From Verrucomicrobia subdivision 3 bacterium UBA693 (GTDB lineage Bacteria > Verrucomicrobiota > Verrucomicrobiia > Limisphaerales > UBA8199), in contig DBMR01000001.1 of the NCBI GenBank assembly GCA_002298785.1, positions 13,644 through 77,643 of the forward strand: 64,000 nucleotides of DNA, given 5' to 3'. Each line of letters begins with the position of its first letter. Position 1 is the first letter of the stretch. The position numbers and the translations under genes were made by a program. Shown piece by piece: positions 8,843-17,921 of this stretch. The notes below the pieces were generated by a model that saw nothing but the letters and a program-made list of their open reading frames with translations, ran no database searches and was not told where the DNA came from.

Positions 8843-9588
8843 GCTTCGAAATCCTCAAACAACTTTTTGGGCGCGGGTTTGCGCGGCGAAGGGGGGACCG
8901 GCCGTGGCCGGTCCGCCCGACGGAAATTCGCCAGGTCCAGTGTCTTGCTCAACAACTGCCGGACCAACACCTGCTGCTTCTCCACGAGCTGATTGGCGTC
9001 GATCACGTGGAAGCCGAATTCGGTGCTCATTGCCAGGTACTGCTCGAGGATGCGACCCTGAAATATCCGAAAGCTCTCGTACGGATCGGCGGAAAGCCGT
9101 AAATCCATCCCCGCCTCGAAATACTTCAACTGGGGGCGCCCCTCTAGAATCCGGTTGAGCGAGACCTCCAGGTCAGATTTGAAGAAAAACGTGAGGTCTG
9201 GGAGGGCGGCGAAATTGTAAATCCCCCGGACCCATTCCGGCGGGCACCCGCGCACCACGTCACGGGCAAACGCGGTGAAGATATAACGATCACACAGCAC
9301 CAGGTAGCCGGCGCGCAGCAGCGGCACCAGGTGCCGCTCGTAACGATCCGCAAAATCCGTCGCGTGAATGAGGCTGAAGGTGGTGGGCGTGAGCAACTCC
9401 CGCTTTTTTCCCTTGCTGGTGGCGGATTTCACTAATTCAGACGAATTCCATTCGCTGAAATAAACTTTGAGCCCCTGCAGCTCCAGCCAGCGTTTAAGCA
9501 GGTAGATTTGCGTGGATTTCCCGGATCCATCCAGGCCCTCGACGGCTACCAAGCGCCCCGGAAATCCCAATTCGGCAAATGTCTTCAT
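8839..9588 (-). CDS. Thymidylate kinase-like protein (intact P-loop)
   Basis: 249 residues, first gene of the coupled pair. The P-loop GLDGSGKST (18-26) has the normal Lys (K24). ATDFAD (76-81) and DRYIFT (100-105) match thymidylate kinase motifs, and the long GIYNFAALPDLTFFF strand follows. After residue 215 there is a Pro/Arg/Lys-rich tail absent from ordinary dTMP kinases (about 205-215 residues). It is clearly a paralogue of the downstream gene: they share ARDxVRG, GMDL and YES/FDSF blocks. It may be the cell's dTMP kinase or a divergent nucleotide or phospho-acceptor kinase. No standard holB or dnaX neighbour supports the housekeeping role. Confidence 0.78.
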   Translation of the reverse strand: MKTFAELGFPGRLVAVEGLDGSGKSTQIYLLKRWLELQGLKVYFSEWNSSELVKSATSKGKKRELLTPTTFSLIHATDFADRYERHLVPLLRAGYLVLCDRYIFTAFARDVVRGCPPEWVRGIYNFAALPDLTFFFKSDLEVSLNRILEGRPQLKYFEAGMDLRLSADPYESFRIFQGRILEQYLAMSTEFGFHVIDANQLVEKQQVLVRQLLSKTLDLANFRRADRPRPVPPSPRKPAPKKLFEDFEA

Positions 9589-9739
9589 GATCGCGACCCG
9601 AGGTTAAGACCTTCAGCTCAGAAAACAAATTTTTTTCCACTTCCAGATTAATTCAAACCCGGCGAAGACCGACGGTGCGGCCGAACCGCCTCCGCAGTTT
9701 TGCTTCACACCGGCCAGGCTCGGCACTACGCTCGTCCTC

Positions 9740-10531
9740 ATGAATATCGACCAAAATCCTCTGCCCCCACGAAATACCCGACGAGACTTTTTGAAAGTGT
9801 CGACTCTGGCCCTCGGCGGCGCTGCTGCCGCTTCCCTTGCTTCCCTCCCCGCACAGGCGGGCGATTGGCCAGGCAAACCCCGCGAGCTGGTCAGCAAAGG
9901 AAATGTCATCCTTTTCCAGGGCGATTCCATCACGGATGCCGGACGCAGCCGGGAACAGGCCGCCGTACCCAACGAGCAGCCTGGCCTCGGCAACGGCTAC
10001 GCCTGGCTCGCGGCGGCACAACTGCTGACGGAACGACCGGGGTCTGGCGTGAAGGTTTTCAATCGCGGCATCAGCGGCCACAAAGTTTATCAACTAGCCG
10101 AACGCTGGGACGCCGACTGCCTCGCAATCAAACCGGACGTCCTCAGCATTCTTATCGGGGTAAATGACATCTGGCACAAGCTGACCGGGAACTACAATGG
10201 CACGGTGGAGGTTTACGAGAAGGACTACCATCAACTTCTCGAGCGTACGCGCAAAGCATTGCCCCGCGTTAAATTAGTGGTGTGCGAGCCCTTCGTGCTG
10301 CGGTGCGGCGCGGTGACGGATAAATGGTTTCCGGAATTTGACGCGTTCCGCGCGGCGGCCCGGCGCGTGGCCGTCGCTCACAAGGCGTTGTTCGTGCCGT
10401 TCCAGTCGATGTTCGATGAAGCGGTCAAGTATGCCCCGGCGGAGCATTGGGCTAAAGACGGCGTCCACCCCAGCAGCGCGGGCGCGGCGCTCATGGCGCA
10501 TAGCTGGCTGCGCCTGGCTGCCGAGGATTGA
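9740..10531 (+). CDS. Tat-exported SGNH/GDSL hydrolase
   Basis: 263 residues. The N-terminus carries a twin-arginine signal, NTRRDFLKVSTLALGG (12-27), followed by an Ala-rich h-region and a cleavage site near AQA-GD. All SGNH blocks are present: GDS with nucleophile S63, the oxyanion Gly in NRGISG (108-113), VND with N142, and DGVH with D240 and H243. Such enzymes de-esterify carbohydrates or lipids; in this carbohydrate-rich setting it is probably a periplasmic acetyl-xylan or other polysaccharide esterase. It ends 6 bp before the stop of the convergent fucosidase gene. Substrate specificity is inferred only. Confidence 0.88.
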   Translation: MNIDQNPLPPRNTRRDFLKVSTLALGGAAAASLASLPAQAGDWPGKPRELVSKGNVILFQGDSITDAGRSREQAAVPNEQPGLGNGYAWLAAAQLLTERPGSGVKVFNRGISGHKVYQLAERWDADCLAIKPDVLSILIGVNDIWHKLTGNYNGTVEVYEKDYHQLLERTRKALPRVKLVVCEPFVLRCGAVTDKWFPEFDAFRAAARRVAVAHKALFVPFQSMFDEAVKYAPAEHWAKDGVHPSSAGAALMAHSWLRLAAED

Positions 10532-10537
10532 CGCGCG

Positions 10538-11953
10538 TCACTCGAGCGAAACCACCGATACCACCGGGTCCGGAGCAGCAGGCGGGAGCGTGACGGTCAC
10601 GAGCCCGCTCTCCTGGGCGATTTCCAGCTTTTTGCCCGTCGCCAGCAACCGCGCTCCGGTCACCTCGAACGGGGCTTTGACTGCCAGTTTCCCGTCTTTG
10701 GGCCAGTCAAAGACGTGCAGATAGAGGCGGGACTTCCCGCTTGCCAAACGCTTTTGCGTGCAGCGACCCCACGCCGGCTTTTCAAAGGGCGAAGCCGTCG
10801 TGCCGTAAATTGACTCGCCGTTCACCTGCATCCAGGCGCCGATTGCCCTCATCGCCTTGACGCTTTCCGGCGGCACCGAACCGTCTCCCTTCGGCCCGAT
10901 ATTCAGCAGGTAATTGCCGCCTTTGCTGGCGATATCCACGAGGTTCCGAATGAGAGTCTCGTCTGTTTTCCAGGCGTGGTCGTGGTCGCTATAGCCCCAA
11001 GTGGTGTTCAACGTCATGCAGGTTTCCCAATCCACTCCTGGCATGCCTGTGTCCGGTATATGCTGCTCGGGAGTGATGAAATCTCCGTAGGCGGTATCCA
11101 GCCGCGGCAAGTAACCCTCCGTGGCCATGCTGCCCCAGCCCGCCTCGGGACTGCGATAAAGCCGATTGTTCATGATAATTCCCGGCCGCGCCGCGCGCGT
11201 CAGCTTCATCAGGTCCGTCGCCCGCCATGCGGCATCTCCCTGAAAATCCAGGGCGCTGTAATCCCACCACATCACGTCCACCGGGTAGGCGGTGACCAAC
11301 TCCTTCACCTGGGCGTGCAAATATTCCAAGTATCGCACGTGGTCCCGCGTCCCGTTCGGATACGGTTTGCCTTTCAACGGATGCGGCAACTGCTGGGACT
11401 TCTGGTACTCGTATTGATCGTGGTGCCAATCGATCACCGAATGGTAAAACCCGACCCGCAGCCCTTCCGCCTTGAGCGATTCGACAATTTCTTTCACCAG
11501 GTCGCGATGCAGCACCGTGCCCGCATCGTATTCGCTGACTTTGGAATCATGGAGCGCAAAGCCCTCGTGATGTTTGGTCGTGAACACCACGTATTTGCAC
11601 CCGGCGGCTTTCGCCAGCGCCGCCCATTCCCGCGCAAAACCCGGTTCCGGTTTGAAGAGCGGGATGGCCGCCCGGGCATAGGTGTCCGTATCCGCCTTCA
11701 CCCGCTCTTGAATCCATTCCATACCGCCCCGAGTCCCCACCGGCTTGCCTTCCCAGGTTCCCGCCAGACCCGAATACAGCCCCCAGTGCACGAACATGCC
11801 GAAGCGTGCCTCGCGCCACCATTGCATCCGGGCGTCCCGTTCCGCCACATTTTCCCGCTGCGCCTCGGCGCGCACCCATCCCGGCGCCACGCCGGCCCAG
11901 ATCAGCGCCGCCAACCCAAATCCCACCGTCCATTTCCTGCTCAAATTTGTCAT
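10538..11953 (-). CDS. Alpha-L-fucosidase, GH29 family
   Basis: 471 residues with a Sec signal peptide (1-30, ending VRA-EA). The GH29 hallmark WWREARFGMFVHWGLYS (45-61) is followed by FTTKHHEGF (124-132), and the catalytic nucleophile Asp lies in VDVMWWDYS (D231). The acid/base is not pinned down, as is usual in this family. A C-terminal beta domain follows residue 370. The enzyme removes terminal alpha-L-fucose from glycans outside the cytoplasm. It lies 28 bp or more from the next minus-strand gene, an exported isomerase-like protein, and both could be read as one transcript. Confidence 0.92.
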   Translation of the reverse strand: MTNLSRKWTVGFGLAALIWAGVAPGWVRAEAQRENVAERDARMQWWREARFGMFVHWGLYSGLAGTWEGKPVGTRGGMEWIQERVKADTDTYARAAIPLFKPEPGFAREWAALAKAAGCKYVVFTTKHHEGFALHDSKVSEYDAGTVLHRDLVKEIVESLKAEGLRVGFYHSVIDWHHDQYEYQKSQQLPHPLKGKPYPNGTRDHVRYLEYLHAQVKELVTAYPVDVMWWDYSALDFQGDAAWRATDLMKLTRAARPGIIMNNRLYRSPEAGWGSMATEGYLPRLDTAYGDFITPEQHIPDTGMPGVDWETCMTLNTTWGYSDHDHAWKTDETLIRNLVDIASKGGNYLLNIGPKGDGSVPPESVKAMRAIGAWMQVNGESIYGTTASPFEKPAWGRCTQKRLASGKSRLYLHVFDWPKDGKLAVKAPFEVTGARLLATGKKLEIAQESGLVTVTLPPAAPDPVVSVVSLE

Positions 11954-11980
11954 AGTTAATGAATTAAAATTGCCTCCGAT

Positions 11981-12856
11981 TCAACCCAAGACCCCTCGCA
12001 GATAAGTGCAATTGGCCCGGTAACTCTCCAGCATCGGCTGACCGGCCGGCACCGCTCCTTCGATCTGCACCCATCCGTTGTATTCAATCGCGTCCAACGC
12101 CTCGCGCACCTTCGCAAAATCCACTTTACCCTTCCCCAGTAACGAACCGTTCTCCTTGGCGTGAACTTCGCAGATGCGTTTACCCAGTTGGCGAATCTCG
12201 GCATAAATGTCGTAGCCACGATCGTTGGAATTGCAGACATCGTAATACACCCGCACCGCCGGCGAGCCCACTCGCTCCAGGATTTCCAGATGCGCGGCCC
12301 CGCTGAGCCAGCTCTCAATTCCCAAGGACACCCCCGCCCGCTCCGCTTTGGGCGCCACCGCTTTCAAGCGCCGCACCACCTCGCTGACCCCGTCCGCGTC
12401 GTTCCGCAAATCGCCATTCCCGAAAAATGCCAGCAGCACCACCTTCAACTTCAGCGCCACACAGACATCGATCGCGTCGCTCACCCAGGCAATGGTGCGC
12501 GCATCTTTCTTGTATGGAATCTCGTTTAATTCGCCGATGGCCAGGGAAGCGATTTGCACCTTCGCTTGCGCGGCCGCTTCGCGATACTCCTTCTGCAAGG
12601 CCGGTTCCCGCAGACGCATGTTATTCGCGTTGGTCCCCAGGCTCACCTGCACTCCGTCCAGCCCAATGTCGCGCGCCACAGCGAACGCGCCCGGATCGCC
12701 CATTTTGCCAATAGACCAATCGCAGGCCCCAATCCGATACCTGCGCTTGGCCGGTTCGGCGAATAATGGAGCCAGCGGAGACATCGCCAGCGCGGCGGTG
12801 GCGGCACTCGTAAGCCGCAGCATTTCGCGGCGGGTTATCGCATGGGTTTGGAGCAT
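11981..12856 (-). CDS. Exported sugar phosphate isomerase/epimerase-like TIM barrel
   Basis: 291 residues from the ATG at 12856. An in-frame start 14 codons upstream would put an unusual leader before the signal. The N-terminus ITRREMLRLTSAATAALA is a Tat signal. The rest is an AP-endonuclease-2/xylose-isomerase-like barrel: IGACDWSIGK, a metal-ligand Glu in LGIESWLSG, a VYYDVCNSND strand, EVHAKENG and a terminal VQIEG strand. Exported members of this family are very common in Verrucomicrobiota and Planctomycetota, generally beside glycoside hydrolases or Gfo/Idh oxidoreductases, and are thought to isomerise or epimerise unusual sugars. The reaction is unknown here. Confidence 0.85.
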   Translation of the reverse strand: MLQTHAITRREMLRLTSAATAALAMSPLAPLFAEPAKRRYRIGACDWSIGKMGDPGAFAVARDIGLDGVQVSLGTNANNMRLREPALQKEYREAAAQAKVQIASLAIGELNEIPYKKDARTIAWVSDAIDVCVALKLKVVLLAFFGNGDLRNDADGVSEVVRRLKAVAPKAERAGVSLGIESWLSGAAHLEILERVGSPAVRVYYDVCNSNDRGYDIYAEIRQLGKRICEVHAKENGSLLGKGKVDFAKVREALDAIEYNGWVQIEGAVPAGQPMLESYRANCTYLRGVLG

Positions 12857-13228
12857 AAGCAGGTCTCTATTTGGAATGCGGCGGCAGCGCGGCAGCAACC
12901 CCCGTCTCGCAAGACAGGCCGGCTCGGCCGTGTGTCCACAATGTCATGCCGCGACCATAATCGGTCTGGACAAAACTGGCAATACGCTTGGGATCGGCCC
13001 AGCCAGGGATCCCGCAGTGTGCCGCAGTCACTCTCGACGTCGCTGGTGCTGGTTTGACTGAGAGGCCGAAATGACACAGGTTAAACGGCATCGGGGGGGA
13101 TTCCATCCGTATCGGATCATCCCCCGCACTTTTTATTGTGTCATGAAAATCATGGATCACCGGCAGAGCTGGGGCACCACAGACGCGGCCAGGTTAACCC
13201 GGCACCGCAACTGGTCGGTGCGGCCACG
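12857..13228. other. 372-bp divergent intergenic region with a strong hairpin
   Basis: The region separates the divergent isomerase-like and metallophosphoesterase genes. It contains a strong plus-strand hairpin (13095-13125) described separately. A 97-codon minus-strand frame (12867-13160) has no recognisable similarity and no RBS, so it is not called. I see no known riboswitch consensus. Confidence 0.5.
13095..13135 (+). terminator. Terminator-like hairpin upstream of the metallophosphoesterase gene
   Basis: Outer stem GGGGGAT/ATCCCCC (13095-13101 with 13119-13125) encloses an inner stem ATCCG/CGGAT with a TAT loop. It is followed by GCAC and TTTTTATTG. No plus-strand gene precedes it. It therefore looks like either the end of an unannotated small RNA or an attenuator in the leader of the gene starting at 13229. 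Confidence 0.5.
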
Positions 13229-14383
13229 ATGAGTGGTGCGCGCATTGCCGTATTCCTGGCCAACGTCCTGGCGATCTGGGCGGGGATGCATTTTTACGTG
13301 TTCTGGCGGGCGTCAAGCGTCCCGTGGATTGCCAGCAGTTGCCCGCGGCAAGCCTGGTGGTGGCTCGGGCTCGGCTTATGGGCCAGTTATCCGCTGGCGC
13401 GGTGGTTGCAGTCGTTGCACACGCCGCTAGTGGCCACCCCGTTTGAATTCCTCGCCTCCACTTGGGTCGGCACCCTTTTCATAATCTTCGCCGCCCTGCT
13501 GACGGTGGAGGTGCTGACCCTGGGCGGGTATCTATGGCCTCAAATGGCTCCTTCGCTTCGAGGATGGGCCATCGCCGGCGCACTGCTGCTGGCCGTGGTC
13601 GCCCTGGTGCAAGGCGCCCGTCCCGCCTCAGTCATCGAGCATGAAGTGCGGCTTCCCGGGTTGCCAAAATCCGCCGACGGGAAAGTGTTAGTGGTGCTTT
13701 CAGACCTGCACCTCAGTTCCCTGACCACTAGGAATTGGGTAAAATCCCTGGTGCAGCGAGTAAATGACCTGCGCCCGGACCTGGTAATGGTGGCTGGGGA
13801 TGTGATCGATGGCCGCGAGGAGGTGGTGCGACCGATGCTCGACGACCTTCGGCAAATTCACGCACCCCTCGGAATGTGGGCGGTCACCGGGAATCACGAC
13901 TTCTATTCAGGCGATACCACCAGTGCTCGACTGATAGAGTTCGGCGGGATGAAACTGTTGCGAGATGCAGCCGCGCCGGTGGCCCCGGGTCTCTGGGTCG
14001 CCGGAGTGGATGATCTCACCGCGCGCCCGGATCGAACCCAGTCAACCACCGTGGTACGGTCGGTCCTGCGGCAAACTGGTCCCGGGGCGGTGATTTTCGC
14101 CTGCCACACGCCGGAACTCATGCCGGTGGCCGCCGAATGCGGTGCGGGCCTGATGCTCTCCGGTCACACTCACAACGGGCAAATCTGGCCGTTCAATTTC
14201 CTGGTTCACTTAAGATATCGCTACATCACCGGTCGACACGCGTTCGGACCCATGACGTTGCTGATTGGAAACGGGACGGGTACCTGGGGTCCAAGAATGC
14301 GATTGTGGACACCCGGCCAAATCCTGCGCGTGACCTTGAGATCGGCCGAGGCCGAGGCGCGCGAGCCTCAGAAAGAAACCTAG
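13229..14383 (+). CDS. Membrane-anchored metallophosphoesterase
   Basis: 384 residues from the ATG at 13229; longer upstream frames add a non-hydrophobic leader across the hairpin region. About four transmembrane helices fill residues 1-130. A calcineurin-like phosphoesterase domain follows with all metal-ligand motifs: SDLH near 157, GDVIDG near 192, GNHD near 222 and GHTHNGQIWP near 311. The pattern matches the YkuE/YaeI-like group of integral-membrane phosphoesterases, some of which act on lipid-linked or nucleotide substrates such as UDP-diacylglucosamine. The substrate is unknown here. It converges on the GH10 gene with only 46 bp between stops. Confidence 0.85.
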   Translation: MSGARIAVFLANVLAIWAGMHFYVFWRASSVPWIASSCPRQAWWWLGLGLWASYPLARWLQSLHTPLVATPFEFLASTWVGTLFIIFAALLTVEVLTLGGYLWPQMAPSLRGWAIAGALLLAVVALVQGARPASVIEHEVRLPGLPKSADGKVLVVLSDLHLSSLTTRNWVKSLVQRVNDLRPDLVMVAGDVIDGREEVVRPMLDDLRQIHAPLGMWAVTGNHDFYSGDTTSARLIEFGGMKLLRDAAAPVAPGLWVAGVDDLTARPDRTQSTTVVRSVLRQTGPGAVIFACHTPELMPVAAECGAGLMLSGHTHNGQIWPFNFLVHLRYRYITGRHAFGPMTLLIGNGTGTWGPRMRLWTPGQILRVTLRSAEAEAREPQKET

Positions 14384-14429
14384 ACCGCCCAGATCCCACG
14401 CCACGCCGCCTTATCCCGCTCGACCAGGG

Positions 14430-15794
14430 TCACTTCTGGTTCAATCTCACCGGAGCGGCTGGGACGGCGAAACCATCGCCATCCTTCGACAAATTGAACT
14501 CCCGGCTTTGGGCCGTGCCGGAAACGTCGGTCCAATTCACACGATAGCGGCCCTTGAAGCCTCTGAACTTGACGGATTTATCCTCTGATACCGGTATTTC
14601 GAGGCGCGTTTTCCATTCGTGATTGATGAGCGTGTCGAGCGCATAATACACCGGTTTGGCAACCATGTTCGTGTCGTAAAGTCCGGAGAGTGACGGCTCT
14701 CCCGATGCCGTTCCGCCATCAACCACATTCCACCAGGTGATCCCCATAACCTGGGGATAACTAAACCACAATCGGTAGAGATTGGTGGCGATTGTCGCCT
14801 GGATGATCTGGCCAGCCGCCGTGTTAGTAGGTGCGCACACCGTCACCTCGCTGATATGGATCGGGCGTTCCGCTTCCCGGAGACAATCCAGCACCGCATA
14901 ATTCTTCGCCGGGGTCAAAGCATCCGCTCCGGCGGCGATGCGCTGCGCTTCCCCGGGATTGAAGATATGCATCTGGACCCCGACGCAGTCGATGCGCGCC
15001 CCTCGATCTATCAAGTCACGGACAATTTCCACATAACGCCGGGAAGGGCCGCCGTGAATGTCGCAGTCGTTGATTCCCAATCGCACGGACGGTGGAAAAT
15101 ACTTCGCCGCCCATTGGTAGGTCTTGAAGGTGTAATCGTCCGGCATCAACCCGCGATTGGCCTGGTCGATGGATTCGTTCACCACATCCCAGCGTTGCAC
15201 CCGGGCCTGGTAACGCTCCGCCAACTCTCGCACATGGGTCTCAAAAATCGGCTCCATCGCCCGGCGATCTTCAGGCATCCATTCCGGATGTCCCCACTGC
15301 CGCATCCCATAAATGATGGCGTGACCGTTCATGGAAATGCTTCTCGATTCCATATAGGCCACCACAGGATCGGTCGGCGGACGCCGAAACTCGTATGAAC
15401 TTCCCGCTGCGTACCGTGGTTTGCCCCGCTCCCGCTCCAGTGTCTTCCAATAGAACGCCACCGTGGCGGCGTTGAAGAGCGTGCCGAACGTCTCGGCGTA
15501 ACGCTGGTTCTTCTCGGGCGTCTTCAGATCCCCAAACAGAAAACTGTTTCCTCCAAATAAAAACGCATGCCGCGTTTGCTCCACCATCACCATCGAACCC
15601 GGTTTGACCGAGGGCAAAACCAGCGCCGCCTCAGCCATCCGATGTTCCCGGATGCCTTTCTCGATTCGCGCCTGTGCCTGGGGATTGTCCCACAATGCCC
15701 GGTAAGCGTCGCTGATCACCGGCACGCTGGTTTGACCCGGCGCCGTTCCGTTCAACACGACCGTCAGGAGTAATGCTCCAAGGATTCGCATCAT
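14430..15794 (-). CDS. Endo-1,4-beta-xylanase, GH10 family
   Basis: 454 residues with a Sec signal peptide (1-20, TAPG-QT). After a ~70-residue N-terminal beta region comes the GH10 barrel. The catalytic acid/base is E207 in WDVVNES and the nucleophile is E316 in IHISEVTV. The substrate-binding H158 in MNGHAIIYG and the WWNVVDGG strand near the end are also present. It hydrolyses xylan backbones in the periplasm or outside the cell. Its presence within 5 kb of a glucuronoyl-esterase-like gene, with xylose isomerase in the same window, supports xylan use. Two ATG codons are adjacent at the start, and either could be used. Confidence 0.93.
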   Translation of the reverse strand: MMRILGALLLTVVLNGTAPGQTSVPVISDAYRALWDNPQAQARIEKGIREHRMAEAALVLPSVKPGSMVMVEQTRHAFLFGGNSFLFGDLKTPEKNQRYAETFGTLFNAATVAFYWKTLERERGKPRYAAGSSYEFRRPPTDPVVAYMESRSISMNGHAIIYGMRQWGHPEWMPEDRRAMEPIFETHVRELAERYQARVQRWDVVNESIDQANRGLMPDDYTFKTYQWAAKYFPPSVRLGINDCDIHGGPSRRYVEIVRDLIDRGARIDCVGVQMHIFNPGEAQRIAAGADALTPAKNYAVLDCLREAERPIHISEVTVCAPTNTAAGQIIQATIATNLYRLWFSYPQVMGITWWNVVDGGTASGEPSLSGLYDTNMVAKPVYYALDTLINHEWKTRLEIPVSEDKSVKFRGFKGRYRVNWTDVSGTAQSREFNLSKDGDGFAVPAAPVRLNQK

Positions 15795-16048
15795 AAATCG
15801 CTTTGCGGGTCCGGTCCGGGTGTCAGTACGTGCCCCGCCCCGGACAGCAACCGGCAGTCATAGTAAAGCGAAATTGCTTGGCCTCAGCAAGCCTTCACCT
15901 CTGGCTTTCTATTTGAATTCACTCCTTCTCTCCTCCTCCGGTGGCCCCAGCCTCGCATGGCGTTCAACGCCCTGCTTTACGAAGCCTGGAGATCACCACT
16001 CTCGGGCAGAGCGCCCGGCTCGAGCTCGAGTTATTAGGTTGGGCCTGA

Positions 16049-17809
16049 CTACAATCGCGGCGCGGCCGGTTTGACCGGTTCCGCCACCGGCGCGCCGCTC
16101 ACCTTGAGGTGGCGTTTGTAAATCCGGTCGCCACACGCGGCATACAGGACGTCGAATTTCTCCCCGCCGAAGGTGAAGTTGGCCACGCTGCCGTTGGGCG
16201 TAGGGATGATGCACTCCACCCTTCCGGCCTGATCGCAGACCTGGATGCCCAGGCGCGTGGCGACGTATAAACGCCCATCCCGATCGCAGCGCAAACCATC
16301 CGCCCCACTGTCTTCCGCGGTGTCCGGTTCGTGCAGGTGAAAGTATTTTTGCTTGTTGGTCAGGGTGCCGTCCGCCTGGATTTGATAGCTATAGACCCAG
16401 TGGGAACGAGAGTCGCTGACATACAGGAGGCTCTGGTCGGGAGTCAGCGCGATGCCGTTCGGAAAAGTCAGGCCGGTATCGACCACCTGCTTTTCGCCGC
16501 CGCGCTTGACCAGCCAAACGCGACTGGGACTCTTTCCGTCCCAGGTGGGCTCGGTCACGTAGATCAGACCATCGTGCCGCACGGTGAGGTCGTTGCCTCG
16601 AATGCCCTCCGTGATGACTTCAACCGTGCCGTGCGCGTCGTACGCCACGATTTGCAGCTTGCCACTGGCCGCGGCGTACAGCCGGTTGTCCGGGCCAAAC
16701 CGTTGGCCATCGCCGCGCCCGGAATCGGCCAGGAATTCCAAGACCTGGCCATTGGCCTCGATCCGATAAGTTTTGGAATTGGGCACATCATTGAAATAGA
16801 CCTGCCCCTGGAGATTCGCGGTGGTTCCCTCGGTTCCTTTGCACCCTTCCGCCACCAATTCCCAGCCGGCACCCGGATCAAGGATTTCCTTGAGATAACC
16901 GTTTTGGGAGGCGCCCGCCTTTACCGGTTGCGGCCAATCCCGCCATAGAAAACGCATGGCGTCCGGAAAGATCGCGGTTGCATGCTTGCCGTTATGACCG
17001 CCCTCACCCCAGACATGTGAGACCTCATAACCGGCGAAAACCAAAGCGCGGTCCATGGTCTGGTTGGCCATCCACCAGTCGCCGCCGTAGATGTTTAGAT
17101 CGTTGGAGCCGTCCTGGAGAAAGATCCGGATGGGCTTGGGCTCGACCTTGCGGATCAGGGTAGGATAAGCGTGACCGCCACGGAGCCCCACGTAAGTGCC
17201 AATGGAACTAAAAACCCGGGAAAATTCCTGAGGCCGTTCCCAGGCGGCGGTAAAGGCGCAGATGGCGCCACTGCTGGCGCCGCCGATGCAGCGGTCATTG
17301 CCGCGGTGCGAGAGTACAATCGGCCTGCCGTCCGCCGTGTGCTGGCGCTCGACTTCGGGCAAAAGTTCCTCGAGCAAGAAGCGCGCGTATGCCGGGCCCA
17401 GTCCGTCATATTCAAAACTGCGGTTGAACCGGTCCAGGGCGTTGGTCTGCCGCGCCTTTACCACCCCCGGGGTGACAAAGACTCCAATGGTAACGGGCAT
17501 TTCCCGTTTATGAATCAGGTTGTCAAACACCACCGGCGCATTGTTCTGAATACCGTCCTGGCTGATATACACGCAGGCCGGCTGCGCCGGGTCATACTGC
17601 GCCGGAACGTAGATCCAGTAGTCCCGCGTGGTGCCGGGAAAAATGGCGCTCCGATCAAATACATGCCGGGAAACCTCCCCTTTGGGCACGCCCGGCTGGA
17701 CCAGCGAATCCGTCGCTGCCGGGTATTCGTCCGGCGCCGCCATGGCAAATCCCGGGCACGCTGCGACCATCAACCACAAGACCGCTAATCGGTAAAACTT
17801 TGGGAACAT
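16049..17809 (-). CDS. Fusion of a secreted esterase and an SMP-30/gluconolactonase domain
   Basis: 586 residues from the ATG at 17809, which directly precedes a Sec signal peptide (1-25, FAMAA). Residues ~45-325 form an alpha/beta-hydrolase of the feruloyl-esterase/enterochelin-esterase D type: YWIYVPAQYD, nucleophile S179 in GASSG, an FLQDGSND acidic region and a GGHNGKH catalytic His. Residues ~335-580 form a six-bladed SMP-30/gluconolactonase-like propeller with FNDVPNSK, FLADSGRGDG, YVTEP, FPNGIALTPD, LLYVSDS and GADGLRCDRDG. The two activities would remove an ester-linked substituent and open a sugar lactone. Such fusions occur in Bacteroidota and Verrucomicrobiota, but the exact substrate is not known. 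Confidence 0.88.
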   Translation of the reverse strand: MFPKFYRLAVLWLMVAACPGFAMAAPDEYPAATDSLVQPGVPKGEVSRHVFDRSAIFPGTTRDYWIYVPAQYDPAQPACVYISQDGIQNNAPVVFDNLIHKREMPVTIGVFVTPGVVKARQTNALDRFNRSFEYDGLGPAYARFLLEELLPEVERQHTADGRPIVLSHRGNDRCIGGASSGAICAFTAAWERPQEFSRVFSSIGTYVGLRGGHAYPTLIRKVEPKPIRIFLQDGSNDLNIYGGDWWMANQTMDRALVFAGYEVSHVWGEGGHNGKHATAIFPDAMRFLWRDWPQPVKAGASQNGYLKEILDPGAGWELVAEGCKGTEGTTANLQGQVYFNDVPNSKTYRIEANGQVLEFLADSGRGDGQRFGPDNRLYAAASGKLQIVAYDAHGTVEVITEGIRGNDLTVRHDGLIYVTEPTWDGKSPSRVWLVKRGGEKQVVDTGLTFPNGIALTPDQSLLYVSDSRSHWVYSYQIQADGTLTNKQKYFHLHEPDTAEDSGADGLRCDRDGRLYVATRLGIQVCDQAGRVECIIPTPNGSVANFTFGGEKFDVLYAACGDRIYKRHLKVSGAPVAEPVKPAAPRL

Positions 17810-17921
17810 GACCGCAACGCTATCGCGGATGCCGGGCCTGTCAAGGGTCCGTCCGCGCCAATCCTCCCCATCACCGGCGACGTGCGCAGCCACCCGTATC
17901 GTTTCCCGCCTCGGCAGGCGG

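Noticed and set aside
12867..13160. 97-codon minus-strand ORF in the divergent gap
   Set aside because: No recognisable family, no ribosome site, and it covers a hairpin that looks like RNA structure.
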